A DNA stretch of 60,200 bases from Prochlorococcus sp. AG-409-A19. Its GTDB lineage: Bacteria; Cyanobacteriota; Cyanobacteriia; PCC-6307; Cyanobiaceae. A program made the translations under genes and the position numbers. This document shows positions 8,883 to 17,631 of this stretch, piece after piece. The notes under the pieces are model-generated. The model saw nothing but the letters and a program-made list of their open reading frames with translations. It searched no databases and was not told where the DNA came from. The DNA is taken from the NCBI GenBank assembly GCA_003216155.1, contig QCJH01000008.1, forward strand, positions 1 through 60,200, in the 5' to 3' direction. Position 1 is the first letter of the stretch; each line of letters begins with the position of its first letter.

Positions 8883-10181
8883 ATGCAAACAAGAAAAATA
8901 GCAACCAAAATCAAGCGATATGGTCTTGTAGGAATAGGCGCGGCATCTGTGCATGGAGTTGCACTTTTAATATTAACTCGGTTCTTACCTTTATGGCTTA
9001 GCAACCTCTTGGGTTTTCTCGCCGCATCAATATGTAGTTATTTGGGTCATTCAGTTTACACTTTTAGGGCTGAGACTTCCGGTAAGAGATTTAGTCGCCG
9101 CTGGCTCATAATACAATTCCTAGTCAACATAATAGTCAGTGCTTGTTTGCCTTTAACCCTAAAAGGATGGGAAGAATTTTATCTGACGAAAGTAATTCTT
9201 GTCATTACACCAACCTTTATTAATTTCATAATCTGGTCAAATGCTGCAAAACATAGCCAACGTAATTTTGGCACTAAGTTTCACCTGCCCTATCTCCATG
9301 CTGATGATCTTGGCCTTACGGATTCAACAAACAATGCTATACTAGATCTATCAAGTCAGTGTAAATTAGATAGCGCTAGCCTTCTGGTAAATGGACAAGC
9401 AGTCGAAAGTGCAATAAAAGAGTGGGAAAAGGATCCAAGACTTAAGCTCTCCTTACATGCTTGCTTAACAGAAGGTCCATGTCTATCTCCAAGAGAAAAG
9501 ATAAAAGATCTTGTTAATAACCAAGGAAAGCTTAATATCTCTTTCGGAAAGTTATTTCTCGCATCATTTTTGCCAATCAGAATGAGAGCCAAGCAAAACT
9601 TACGGAAACAATTAAAGCTGGAAATTCTTGCTCAAGTCGAAGAATTTAAAAGGCTCACTGGCAATAAGTCAATTTCTATTGATGGCCATCAACATATACA
9701 TCTTGTGCCAATTGTTTTGGATATAATATTAGAAATTTCAGAGCAGCAAAAAATTACATGGATTAGAACCACAGCAGAACCAATACCAACTGGCATTTCA
9801 TTAATTGACTGGCAAAAAGCACTCATTAATGGGGGACTATTAAAGTGGTTAATCTTACAAATTCTTACCTTAATTGCAAAGCCTCGTATCCATAAAGCAA
9901 AAATAAAAACCAATTCTGGATTTGCAGGCGTAATTTTTTCTGGTTACATGACAGGCTCTATTTTTATAAGGTTTAGAGAAGGACTGAGGAGAATTTCATG
10001 CAATCCAACTCAAACAATACCTTTATTGTTAATTCATCCTTCAGACTCACTTAAGCAGAAAGAAAAAAATACAACTTTATTAGATTTTCCACTGTCTCTT
10101 AAATTCTTTTCTTCCCCATTGCGAAAGAGAGAATGGGAGACAATTAAAAGCCTGGAAAATTCTCAACGGTCAGATTTATGA
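8883..10181 (+). CDS. GtrA-like membrane domain fused to YdjC/ChbG-type carbohydrate deacetylase
   Basis: 432 residues in two domains. Residues about 8-122 hold four hydrophobic spans in a GtrA pattern (RYGLVGIGAASVHG, then SNLLGFLAASICSYLGHSVYTF); GtrA proteins are thought to flip polyprenyl-phosphate sugars. From about 135 a YdjC domain follows with its metal and catalytic motifs intact: HADDLGL, SLHACLTEG and DGHQHIH. YdjC enzymes remove N-acetyl groups from sugars, and some act on lipid-linked amino sugars (NaxD) or hopanoid precursors (HpnK). Fusing flippase and deacetylase suggests a membrane-bound, lipid-linked sugar substrate. The 3' end overlaps the convergent glycosyltransferase gene by 19 bases. 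Confidence 0.85.
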   Translation: MQTRKIATKIKRYGLVGIGAASVHGVALLILTRFLPLWLSNLLGFLAASICSYLGHSVYTFRAETSGKRFSRRWLIIQFLVNIIVSACLPLTLKGWEEFYLTKVILVITPTFINFIIWSNAAKHSQRNFGTKFHLPYLHADDLGLTDSTNNAILDLSSQCKLDSASLLVNGQAVESAIKEWEKDPRLKLSLHACLTEGPCLSPREKIKDLVNNQGKLNISFGKLFLASFLPIRMRAKQNLRKQLKLEILAQVEEFKRLTGNKSISIDGHQHIHLVPIVLDIILEISEQQKITWIRTTAEPIPTGISLIDWQKALINGGLLKWLILQILTLIAKPRIHKAKIKTNSGFAGVIFSGYMTGSIFIRFREGLRRISCNPTQTIPLLLIHPSDSLKQKEKNTTLLDFPLSLKFFSSPLRKREWETIKSLENSQRSDL

Positions 10182-11161
10182 ATAGCTCTTATGAAATAAT
10201 GAGGTCTTGACTTGGCATCAACATAAATTCTTCCTATGTAATCTCCTAAAACACCAATCCCAATTAATTGGATACCGCCAAGAAATAATATTGCAACAAT
10301 TAAAGATGCATATCCCGCAACATCAACTCCATTAAGAACAGTTTGGCAAACAATCAATACTGCATAAAACAAGCTGATAATTGAGACAGTCAAGCCAAGA
10401 AAGCTCCAGATCTTTAATGGCAATACTGAAAAAGAAAAGATTCCATCTAATGCATAACTCCAAAGCTTTAAAGGGCTCCAAGAAGTTTTTCCAGTAGATC
10501 TAGCAACTCTTTGATAACTAATTTCTTTACTGCGATAACCTGTCCAAGGCACTAGTCCTTTGGAAAACCTACTGAATTCTCGCATTTCTGTTAGAGCCAA
10601 AACAACAGGTGCGCTTAATAGTCGGTAATCGCCAGCACCTTCCTTAAGTTGAATTGAATCAACCAAGCGATTAAATACTTTGTAAAACCATGATGCCGTA
10701 GTCACCTTTAAAAGTGATTCCTGATCCCTATCATCTCTAACTGCAGTAACTATCTCTGCCCCATTCCTCCAGGCCGCCACCATCTCTTGAACAAGCTCAG
10801 GAGGATGCTGCAAATCAGAATCTATTAAAACCACAGCTTCACAGTTACTCTTTGCATAATCAAGACCCGCAAGCATGGCTGCCTCTTTCCCAAAGTTGCG
10901 AGTTAACTCCAAAAGTGTCACAGAAAAATTATCATTTTCTAATGAGATCTTCTTTTGGTAATTTCTAATCTGTTTCACCGTGCCATCTACCGAACCGTCA
11001 TCAACAAGTACTAAGCGACTCACTCCCTCAAGAGAAACCACTCGCTCAATAAATTGAGCGATCACTGCTTCTTCATTGAAACAAGCAGCTACCACCCAAA
11101 TACCAGCGGTGTCAGGATCTAAATCGAATGCAGGTTGTGTCACGTTCTTGGCAAGAACCAC
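10163..11161 (-). CDS. family 2 glycosyltransferase, GtrB/ArnC/DPM1-like, membrane-anchored
   Basis: 332 residues with a GT-A domain (VVAACFNEEAVI; LVDDGSVDGT; metal-binding segment DSDLQHPPE) and two C-terminal membrane spans (about 238-262 and 275-302) ending in GVLGDYIGRIYVDAKSRP, the signature tail of the GtrB/YfdH/ArnC group. Such enzymes load a sugar from a nucleotide donor onto undecaprenyl phosphate at the inner face of the membrane. GTG start at 11161. Its convergent partner is the GtrA-YdjC fusion, matching the usual GtrA-GtrB pairing. Confidence 0.92.
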   Translation of the reverse strand: MVLAKNVTQPAFDLDPDTAGIWVVAACFNEEAVIAQFIERVVSLEGVSRLVLVDDGSVDGTVKQIRNYQKKISLENDNFSVTLLELTRNFGKEAAMLAGLDYAKSNCEAVVLIDSDLQHPPELVQEMVAAWRNGAEIVTAVRDDRDQESLLKVTTASWFYKVFNRLVDSIQLKEGAGDYRLLSAPVVLALTEMREFSRFSKGLVPWTGYRSKEISYQRVARSTGKTSWSPLKLWSYALDGIFSFSVLPLKIWSFLGLTVSIISLFYAVLIVCQTVLNGVDVAGYASLIVAILFLGGIQLIGIGVLGDYIGRIYVDAKSRPHYFIRAIHKSDR

Positions 11162-11280
11162 AAAAAAGCAAAAATCAGGGGAATCTCTTGGATTTCAAGG
11201 TAACCCACGCATGACTTTCTCTAGACCCACCATTGAGTCATAGGCTCCTATTAAGAACAAATCTAAATCGAGCTTTATTT

Positions 11281-12708
11281 ATGGCCCATTTCAAGAAACT
11301 AGTTCCTCCTAGTAAAGGCAACTTAATCAAATTCGTAAACGGAGAGCCTTTTGTACCTAATGATCCCGTGATCCCTTTCATTCGAGGTGATGGAACAGGA
11401 GTGGACATATGGCCAGCTACTCAAAAAGTGCTTGATTCAGCAATAGCAAGGGCATATTCCAATAAACGACAAATCCAATGGTTCAAAGTTTTTGCCGGAG
11501 ATGAAGCCTGTGAGCTTTATGGACAATATCAATATCTCCCCGAAGACACGCTTGAGGCTATCCGGACCTATGGAATAGCAATCAAAGGCCCTTTGACAAC
11601 TCCAGTTGGAGGTGGTATTCGCTCTCTAAATGTGGCTCTTCGTCAAATTTTCGATCTTTATTCATGCGTCAGGCCATGCAGGTATTACGCAGGTACCCCC
11701 AGTCCTCATAAACGTCCAGAAGAACTAGATGTGGTCGTTTATCGAGAAAACACTGAAGACATCTATATGGGCATCGAATGGGAAGCAAATGACCCTATAG
11801 GGATCAAACTACGCGAACACCTCAACTCAGAAGTCATCCCAGCAAACGGGAAGCTAGGAAATCGCAAAATCCCTGACGGTTCAGGTTTAGGGATCAAACC
11901 AGTAAGTAAGAAGGGCAGTCAAAGACACATCCGAAAAGCAATTCAACATGCACTAAGGCTCGAAGGTAAGAAAAGACATGTAACCCTTGTACACAAGGGC
12001 AACATCATGAAATTCACCGAAGGTGCCTTTCGTGACTGGGGCTATGAACTGGCCATTACAGAGTTCCGCAACACATGCATTACAGAGCGAGAGAGTTGGG
12101 TTCTAACAAACCTTGAATCAAACCCTGGTCTCTCTATCGAAGCCAACGCAAAGATGATTGATCCAGGGTTCGAATCACTAACACCTGACAAAAAGCAAAC
12201 CATTTGTTCAGAAGTTAAAGATGTATTAAATGCAATTGGAGAAAGTCATGGAGATGGGAAATGGAAAAATATGGTTCTCGTCGATGACCGAATAGCGGAC
12301 AGCATTTTCCAGCAAATCCAAACACGTCCTCATGAATACTCAATTCTTGCGACACTTAACTTGAATGGGGATTACATATCTGATGCAGCCGCAGCAATTG
12401 TTGGCGGACTAGGAATGGCTCCAGGAGCAAATATTGGAGACAAAGCTGCCATATTTGAGGCGACACACGGTACCGCTCCCAAACATGCTGGGCTTGATCG
12501 TATTAACCCAGGTTCATTAATCCTAAGCGGAGTAATGATGCTTGAATTTCTTGGCTGGCAAGAAGCAGCAGACCTAATCACAAAAGGCCTAAGCAAAGCC
12601 ATCGCAGATCAAAAAGTCACCTATGATTTAGCTCGTCTTATGGAACCACCAGTTACACCCCTAAGTTGCAGTGAATTTGCCAACGCAATAATAGAGAACT
12701 TTTCTTGA
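11281..12708 (+). CDS. icd: isocitrate dehydrogenase (NADP+)
   Basis: Oxidises isocitrate to 2-oxoglutarate with NADP+, the main source of carbon skeleton for ammonium assimilation in cyanobacteria that lack 2-oxoglutarate dehydrogenase. 475 residues, the long cyanobacterial form. Motifs: FIRGDGTGVDIW, YRENTEDIYMGIEW, KGNIMKFTEGAFRDWGYE and the NADP-binding HGTAPKHAG. The frame is open from a TTG at 11233, but ATG 11281 gives the normal N-terminus (MAHFKKLVPPSKG). Transcribed away from the glycosyltransferase. Confidence 0.96.
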   Translation: MAHFKKLVPPSKGNLIKFVNGEPFVPNDPVIPFIRGDGTGVDIWPATQKVLDSAIARAYSNKRQIQWFKVFAGDEACELYGQYQYLPEDTLEAIRTYGIAIKGPLTTPVGGGIRSLNVALRQIFDLYSCVRPCRYYAGTPSPHKRPEELDVVVYRENTEDIYMGIEWEANDPIGIKLREHLNSEVIPANGKLGNRKIPDGSGLGIKPVSKKGSQRHIRKAIQHALRLEGKKRHVTLVHKGNIMKFTEGAFRDWGYELAITEFRNTCITERESWVLTNLESNPGLSIEANAKMIDPGFESLTPDKKQTICSEVKDVLNAIGESHGDGKWKNMVLVDDRIADSIFQQIQTRPHEYSILATLNLNGDYISDAAAAIVGGLGMAPGANIGDKAAIFEATHGTAPKHAGLDRINPGSLILSGVMMLEFLGWQEAADLITKGLSKAIADQKVTYDLARLMEPPVTPLSCSEFANAIIENFS

Positions 12709-12834
12709 AGGAAAAATTATTAAGCTCAAGTCATGAATATCTGCTCTATTTACATAAATAAATTTTCATTTATCAAAAGAAATTTACAAATCGAAATACT
12801 AACTCTATCTAGATAAAATGACTATATTAATCTC

Positions 12835-14175
12835 ATGAAAGAGTCTTCAAAGCAAATCAAAAAATATCCTTCAAACTCCATAGAAGACCCATGTGTGCAC
12901 TGTGGTTTTTGTCTTCCCAGCTGTGCGAGTTATAGGGTCCTGGGCACCGAGATGGATTCACCAAGAGGGAGAATCCATACCTTAAAAGCCATTAAAAATG
13001 GCGAGCTAAAAATGGATGCAACAATTGCCAGCCATTTTGATTCATGTCTTGGCTGCTTTGCTTGTGTTACTGCTTGTCCATCAGGTGTACGCTATGACCA
13101 ACTAATAGAAGCTACGCGACCAACACTTAACAAGTCGAATCTCAGAGAGCCTTGCCAAAATACATTCCGACAACTCTTATTAAATGTACTGCCCTATCCA
13201 AAAAGATTAAGAGCCATTCTTCAGACTCTCAGGCCATATACAGGGACCTCTTTTCAAAGGTTTTGTAGGGGTATCGGGCTTACTAAAATATTAGGGCCAC
13301 AAATTGAAGCAATGGAGACACTTCTTCCATTGCTTCCAGCTGCAAACTTCAAAGATCAATTTCAAATACTCAATCCTGCTAAAAGTAATCAAAGAGGAAG
13401 AGTAGGACTTGTCATTGGTTGTGTACAACGCTGCTTTGACCCTGAAGTAAATCATGCAACTATTGCAGTGCTTCAAGCTAATGGCTTCGAAGTAGTCATA
13501 CCAGAAGATCAGGGATGTTGTGGTGCAGTAACGCATCATCAAGGGATGGTCAACCAAACAAAAAGATTGGCAGAGTCTCTTGTAAAAAGTTTCGATTCTG
13601 CAATTGGTTTCAATAAGCCAGGTGGCCAAAAGCCTTTAGAAGCTGTATTAGTGGCAGCATCAGGTTGTGGCCATACAATGAAATCTTATGATCACTTAAT
13701 TAACCAAAATAAAAATTTTCAGGTGCCTATTTTTGATGTACATGAGTTTTTAGCTATTAAAGGTTTTACCGAAGAATTCCAGGCAAATCTTAAACCTTTA
13801 AATCACGACAATGGCTTGCCATCAAATGACTCAAACCCTTTTCGAATTGCATACCATGATGCTTGTCATATGATTCATGGGCAAGGAATTGCAAAAGAGC
13901 CTAGGAAGCTTTTACAAGCTATACCCCACTTGACTATTCACGAAGCTGTAGAGGCTGGAGTCTGCTGCGGAAGCGCAGGAATTTATAATTTGGTGCAACC
14001 TAAAGAAGCTGCCGAGCTAGGTCAAATAAAAATTGCAGATTTAATCGGAACTGGAGCAGAACTAATCGCAAGTGCCAACATTGGATGCACATTGCAATTG
14101 AGAGCCCATGCCAGTAAAGGGTTTCAAATATCCCACCCTATGGAATTACTAGCAAGATCTGCAAGTATCAATTAA
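12835..14175 (+). CDS. glcF: glycolate oxidase/dehydrogenase iron-sulfur subunit
   Basis: Electron-transfer subunit of GlcDEF, which converts photorespiratory glycolate to glyoxylate. 446 residues. Two [4Fe-4S] motifs lie at about 20-31 (CVHCGFCLPSC) and 75-85 (CLGCFACVTACP). Two CCG domains follow, with GCCGAVTHHQG and the late CCGSAGIYN; these ligate further iron-sulfur or contact the partner. Upstream, TATATT a few bases before ATG 12835 could be a -10 box. The 3' end overlaps the convergent DUF1537 gene by 27 bases, and GlcE follows on the same strand beyond that gene. Confidence 0.95.
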   Translation: MKESSKQIKKYPSNSIEDPCVHCGFCLPSCASYRVLGTEMDSPRGRIHTLKAIKNGELKMDATIASHFDSCLGCFACVTACPSGVRYDQLIEATRPTLNKSNLREPCQNTFRQLLLNVLPYPKRLRAILQTLRPYTGTSFQRFCRGIGLTKILGPQIEAMETLLPLLPAANFKDQFQILNPAKSNQRGRVGLVIGCVQRCFDPEVNHATIAVLQANGFEVVIPEDQGCCGAVTHHQGMVNQTKRLAESLVKSFDSAIGFNKPGGQKPLEAVLVAASGCGHTMKSYDHLINQNKNFQVPIFDVHEFLAIKGFTEEFQANLKPLNHDNGLPSNDSNPFRIAYHDACHMIHGQGIAKEPRKLLQAIPHLTIHEAVEAGVCCGSAGIYNLVQPKEAAELGQIKIADLIGTGAELIASANIGCTLQLRAHASKGFQISHPMELLARSASIN

Positions 14176-15504
14176 TTGCCACGCTTCTAAAAGGGTATCA
14201 GAATCACCCAGGTTCCCAGGAAAAGTAATTATAGGAAAATCTCGAAATCCATTAGGCAAAGAAGCACTGACTAAAGATAAGCCAGGTAATATCTGCCCCT
14301 CCAAGTAAACAGAGTTCAATCCATATCCATGAGTCAATAAAGTTTGTGTAGTAATTCCACCTTTACTTATTAAATAACTCAAACGAGGAGTTAACCTCCT
14401 TGCTAAACGTGCCGTAAATTGAGCCAACTTTTCACTAAAGATCAATCTCTCAGATTTCAAAGAAAATATCTTCTCCCAACGACTAGTATAAACAACAGGC
14501 GTATTCCCTTTGCTCAATATCTCCTCAATTTTCAGGGCCAAGTACTTTTCAAAGTCAACTAAAAGCGCAAGGCTTGTCTTTGAATTCAAACAAGAAGCCA
14601 TCTTATCAACATTTAATTCCACTCCCTCACAAGCAAAAGATTGAAGCAAGAGATCCAACTGTTTATTTGCTAATGGCACATAAGATCCAACCATCACCAT
14701 CCCTGGCATATCCTTAAACGTCTGATTATTAAAAGTTAAATTATCTAATTTCAAGATTTTCGATTTAATACCTAATAAACCATTTATCATGCTTGCAGCA
14801 GAGCGAAATAGAAATCGTTTCTTGCCAATTAATTTTTGCACGGCTTTTCCCAAAATCTCTAATTGCTCATATCGCTCTGCATCTACCACTACATGTTGAT
14901 TTTGCTTAAGACACAAAAGCCAAGATAAAAGCGCGTCCATTCCTGAAGCACTTGTAGCAGCCTGATCAAGTTGTGAAAGAGAAATTCGTAGGACATTTCC
15001 TTGCTTAATAGCCCCTCGACTCTTTTCTTCTAACCATTCAGACAAGTTGCTTGTGCTGTAACCAAACAAATAATCTTGAGCAAAAGGAGTTTTGTGAACA
15101 GGCTGACTATTCAACAAGTGAGTCCCATTCACGGTGGTACGTCCACCCTCAAAAAAGGCAGGGACGTGCATAGTTGCATCAAAAGGCCCAAACTCCTCTT
15201 CAAGAACCATGGGCTCAATCACCCCATGACCTCGCAGTGTCGAATCACCTCGGCTTACTAAAACAATGTCCTCAAAACTTATGCCCTCCGCTTTGATTGC
15301 AGCTTTTAAAGCATGACAAATTTCACGATTACGCTGTGCCGCGGCCTCAGGTGACAAAGCCCGCGTATTAGAAAGTAAGAAAAGCAGAGGAGAAGGGTGT
15401 CTCAAAGCTTTTCTTATCACGTCAACATCCCAAGAAAGCAACAGAGGACAGCTATCCACCGTTTGAGAACCAGTGGGATCATCATCAAAAACTACGATCT
15501 TCAT
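14149..15504 (-). CDS. DUF1537-family four-carbon acid sugar kinase
   Basis: 451 residues from ATG 15504 (a longer frame to 15558 would overlap glcE). The N-terminal domain begins with KIVVFDDDPTGSQTVDS, the signature of the OtnK/DtnK/LtnK family, which phosphorylates erythronate- or threonate-type acids; the later LISKGGITTQTLL and LPGLSL segments are the ATP-binding half. The gene sits antisense between glcF and glcE, with a 27-base 3' overlap and only 14 bases between its start and the glcE start. The usual partners of these kinases (PdxA2-like dehydrogenase, aldolase) are not in the window, so the substrate is open. Confidence 0.88.
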   Translation of the reverse strand: MKIVVFDDDPTGSQTVDSCPLLLSWDVDVIRKALRHPSPLLFLLSNTRALSPEAAAQRNREICHALKAAIKAEGISFEDIVLVSRGDSTLRGHGVIEPMVLEEEFGPFDATMHVPAFFEGGRTTVNGTHLLNSQPVHKTPFAQDYLFGYSTSNLSEWLEEKSRGAIKQGNVLRISLSQLDQAATSASGMDALLSWLLCLKQNQHVVVDAERYEQLEILGKAVQKLIGKKRFLFRSAASMINGLLGIKSKILKLDNLTFNNQTFKDMPGMVMVGSYVPLANKQLDLLLQSFACEGVELNVDKMASCLNSKTSLALLVDFEKYLALKIEEILSKGNTPVVYTSRWEKIFSLKSERLIFSEKLAQFTARLARRLTPRLSYLISKGGITTQTLLTHGYGLNSVYLEGQILPGLSLVSASLPNGFRDFPIITFPGNLGDSDTLLEAWQLIDTCRSC

Positions 15505-15518
15505 GACACCATCGTGCC

Positions 15519-16745
15519 GTGAAAACGAAGTCTCAAAAAACTCCAAGCAACCTGACACCGAGCAATGTCAAAGAATTGACATCTCTTCTACTTGATTTGC
15601 ATTCAGAAAATGTCCCTTACATCCCATCTGGGCATCAGTCTCGGCTGCATTGGGGGCCTAAACTTACTGATCCTTATCAAGTATTAAGTCTAAAAAAGCT
15701 AACAAAAATAATTGATCATTCCATCGATGATTTCACCATCACAGTCCAAAGTGGTCTTTCATTCGCTGAACTGCAAACTGCCCTAGCAAAAAAAAAGCAA
15801 TGGTTACCTGTCGACTGGCCATGGGGCTGCGAGACAAGCTCAAATCCAAATAACTCTGGAACTATTGGTGGGCTAATAGCGCGTGGACTATCTGGCAGTT
15901 TGCGTCAAAAACATCTAGCAGTGCGGGATCAACTTATAGGAATAGAAGTTCTACGTACTGATGGTGTAGAGGCTAACGCAGGCGGCAAAGTAGTTAAAAA
16001 CGTTGCTGGATACGACCTCATGCGCTTGCTGTGTGGCAGCTGGGGAAGTCTTGCAATTATTAAAGCAATAACCTTACGCACTCAACCAATTCGTCCTGCT
16101 CATGGACGGCTACAAATATTAGGTTCAACTAAAGATCTAGAAGGCTTTAGAGCGAAAATCATGCGCTCTAATTTGACCCCTGAATATTTCGATTGGTCAA
16201 AGGAAGCACAAGATGCCTGGAATCTTGAGATTGGTATAGCAAGCGTCAGTACCGAAGCAGTAAAAGATCAACTAAACAATATTAAAAAACTGGCCAGAAA
16301 TAATAAGCTTTTGCCTGAAAATCTTAACTGGGAAGGTCCCTACTTAGACCTTGCATACCCAAACATTGACGCTAGAAATTCTCAATGGCTATTACGCATT
16401 GTATTACCACCAAAGAATTTTAACAAACTTATTAGCAGTAAAGAAATGCATTCTTTAGAAAACTGGAAGTGGAGAATTGCAGCAGGTATTGGCGTTGGTG
16501 ATGGTTGGCAAGAAATTTCATGTGGGACTCAGAATATATCGACGAATGAGCAAATAAAATCTCTCAGAAAACGCATTCAATCATTCGGAGGACAAATCAC
16601 AATTCTCAACCAACCTCAAAGCTCTAATGAACGTTTACTAGCTTGGCTTGACGCACCCTCGAAACCATTAATAGAAGCAATTAAAGATCAATTTGATCCG
16701 AAAGGTCAATTGTCCAGAGGACGATTACCTGGAATAGCTGGTTAA
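15519..16745 (+). CDS. glcE: glycolate oxidase/dehydrogenase FAD-binding subunit
   Basis: 408-residue FAD-domain protein. The FAD_binding_4 fold is clear: TVQSGLSFAELQ, TIGGLIARGLSG, and the characteristic GGKVVKNVAGYDLMRLLCGSWG, which is near-diagnostic of GlcE. Works with GlcD and GlcF to oxidise glycolate; glcD is outside the window. Starts at GTG 15519, which has no ATG alternative nearby. Its start is almost back-to-back with the antisense DUF1537 gene, so the two promoters must overlap the opposite coding regions. The stop directly abuts the stop of the next convergent gene. Confidence 0.95.
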   Translation: MKTKSQKTPSNLTPSNVKELTSLLLDLHSENVPYIPSGHQSRLHWGPKLTDPYQVLSLKKLTKIIDHSIDDFTITVQSGLSFAELQTALAKKKQWLPVDWPWGCETSSNPNNSGTIGGLIARGLSGSLRQKHLAVRDQLIGIEVLRTDGVEANAGGKVVKNVAGYDLMRLLCGSWGSLAIIKAITLRTQPIRPAHGRLQILGSTKDLEGFRAKIMRSNLTPEYFDWSKEAQDAWNLEIGIASVSTEAVKDQLNNIKKLARNNKLLPENLNWEGPYLDLAYPNIDARNSQWLLRIVLPPKNFNKLISSKEMHSLENWKWRIAAGIGVGDGWQEISCGTQNISTNEQIKSLRKRIQSFGGQITILNQPQSSNERLLAWLDAPSKPLIEAIKDQFDPKGQLSRGRLPGIAG

Positions 16746-17600
16746 TCAATTACATACATATCTACAAATAAGATTTTGATGAGCCCCTGGCAACAAACTG
16801 ATCTTTCTATTCCCACTTATTAAAGCCTCACGAGGACTGGTCCAAGGTTCTAAGCAAACCATAGGGCGAGGAGGATCAGTCCATACAACTGTTAAACCCA
16901 ATGGAGCTTGACTATCGAGTTTTAAACTGTCACCAGTTAACAGATCAACCAAAGTGACAGGTCCATTAGCCTGTGCAAGAAAATCAACGCCTTGAGAAAT
17001 ATTTTTCAATTCTTTTGCAGTTTCTACTTCACTCCTACTCAAATGAGTCCAACATGTTTCAGGTAAGCCCTCTATGCGAACCTCTGAAAGATCACGAACT
17101 TGAAAATAAGGATGCAAACCAAAGCTAAAAGGCATAGATATTTTACTTTTATTATATATAGTGATATTAATTTCTAATGCATTTAGAAGCATTTTTACCC
17201 TCATCTCTAATAGGAAAGAGAAAGGATAGCTCTCCTGCGTTAGAATTGAATCACTAAGGCTTAGCAATATTCCATCACTATCTGGCAATAGAGCTATTTC
17301 CCATGGAACATCTCTTGCGAAACCATGCTGAGCCAAGCCATATTTAGCCCCAAATAAAGGCAATGCTTTATCTGGCAAGCCTCCACAGATTGGGAATAAA
17401 ACTGGGATACCGCCTCGGACACTTTTAGATGGATCTTGAAATCTATTCTGATCAAAATAAAGAATTTGACGTCCATTACACAACCATTCTGTTATCAAGC
17501 CTCCTCTCTTAGGAACAATCCTTAATCTGTTACCAGTTTCTAACTCAAAATACTCCCAATGAGAGTATGGCTTTTCATTATGAGAGAATCTAATTGACAT
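16746..17600 (-). CDS. aldose 1-epimerase / hexose-6-phosphate epimerase-like protein
   Basis: 284 residues of the galactose-mutarotase superfamily, nearest in style to the YeaD group that epimerises glucose-6-phosphate anomers. Seen: RGGLITEW, an SVRGGIPVLFPICGG segment shared by that group, AQHGFARDVPWE with the active-site His, and SFGLHPYF with the second His. Catalyses alpha/beta anomer interconversion. Its stop abuts the glcE stop with no spacer. The next gene on this strand lies 31 bases upstream, so the two may be co-transcribed. Confidence 0.88.
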   Translation of the reverse strand: MSIRFSHNEKPYSHWEYFELETGNRLRIVPKRGGLITEWLCNGRQILYFDQNRFQDPSKSVRGGIPVLFPICGGLPDKALPLFGAKYGLAQHGFARDVPWEIALLPDSDGILLSLSDSILTQESYPFSFLLEMRVKMLLNALEINITIYNKSKISMPFSFGLHPYFQVRDLSEVRIEGLPETCWTHLSRSEVETAKELKNISQGVDFLAQANGPVTLVDLLTGDSLKLDSQAPLGLTVVWTDPPRPMVCLEPWTSPREALISGNRKISLLPGAHQNLICRYVCN

Positions 17601-17631
17601 AAAAACAATCTACTTAACTCTAAAATAATTA

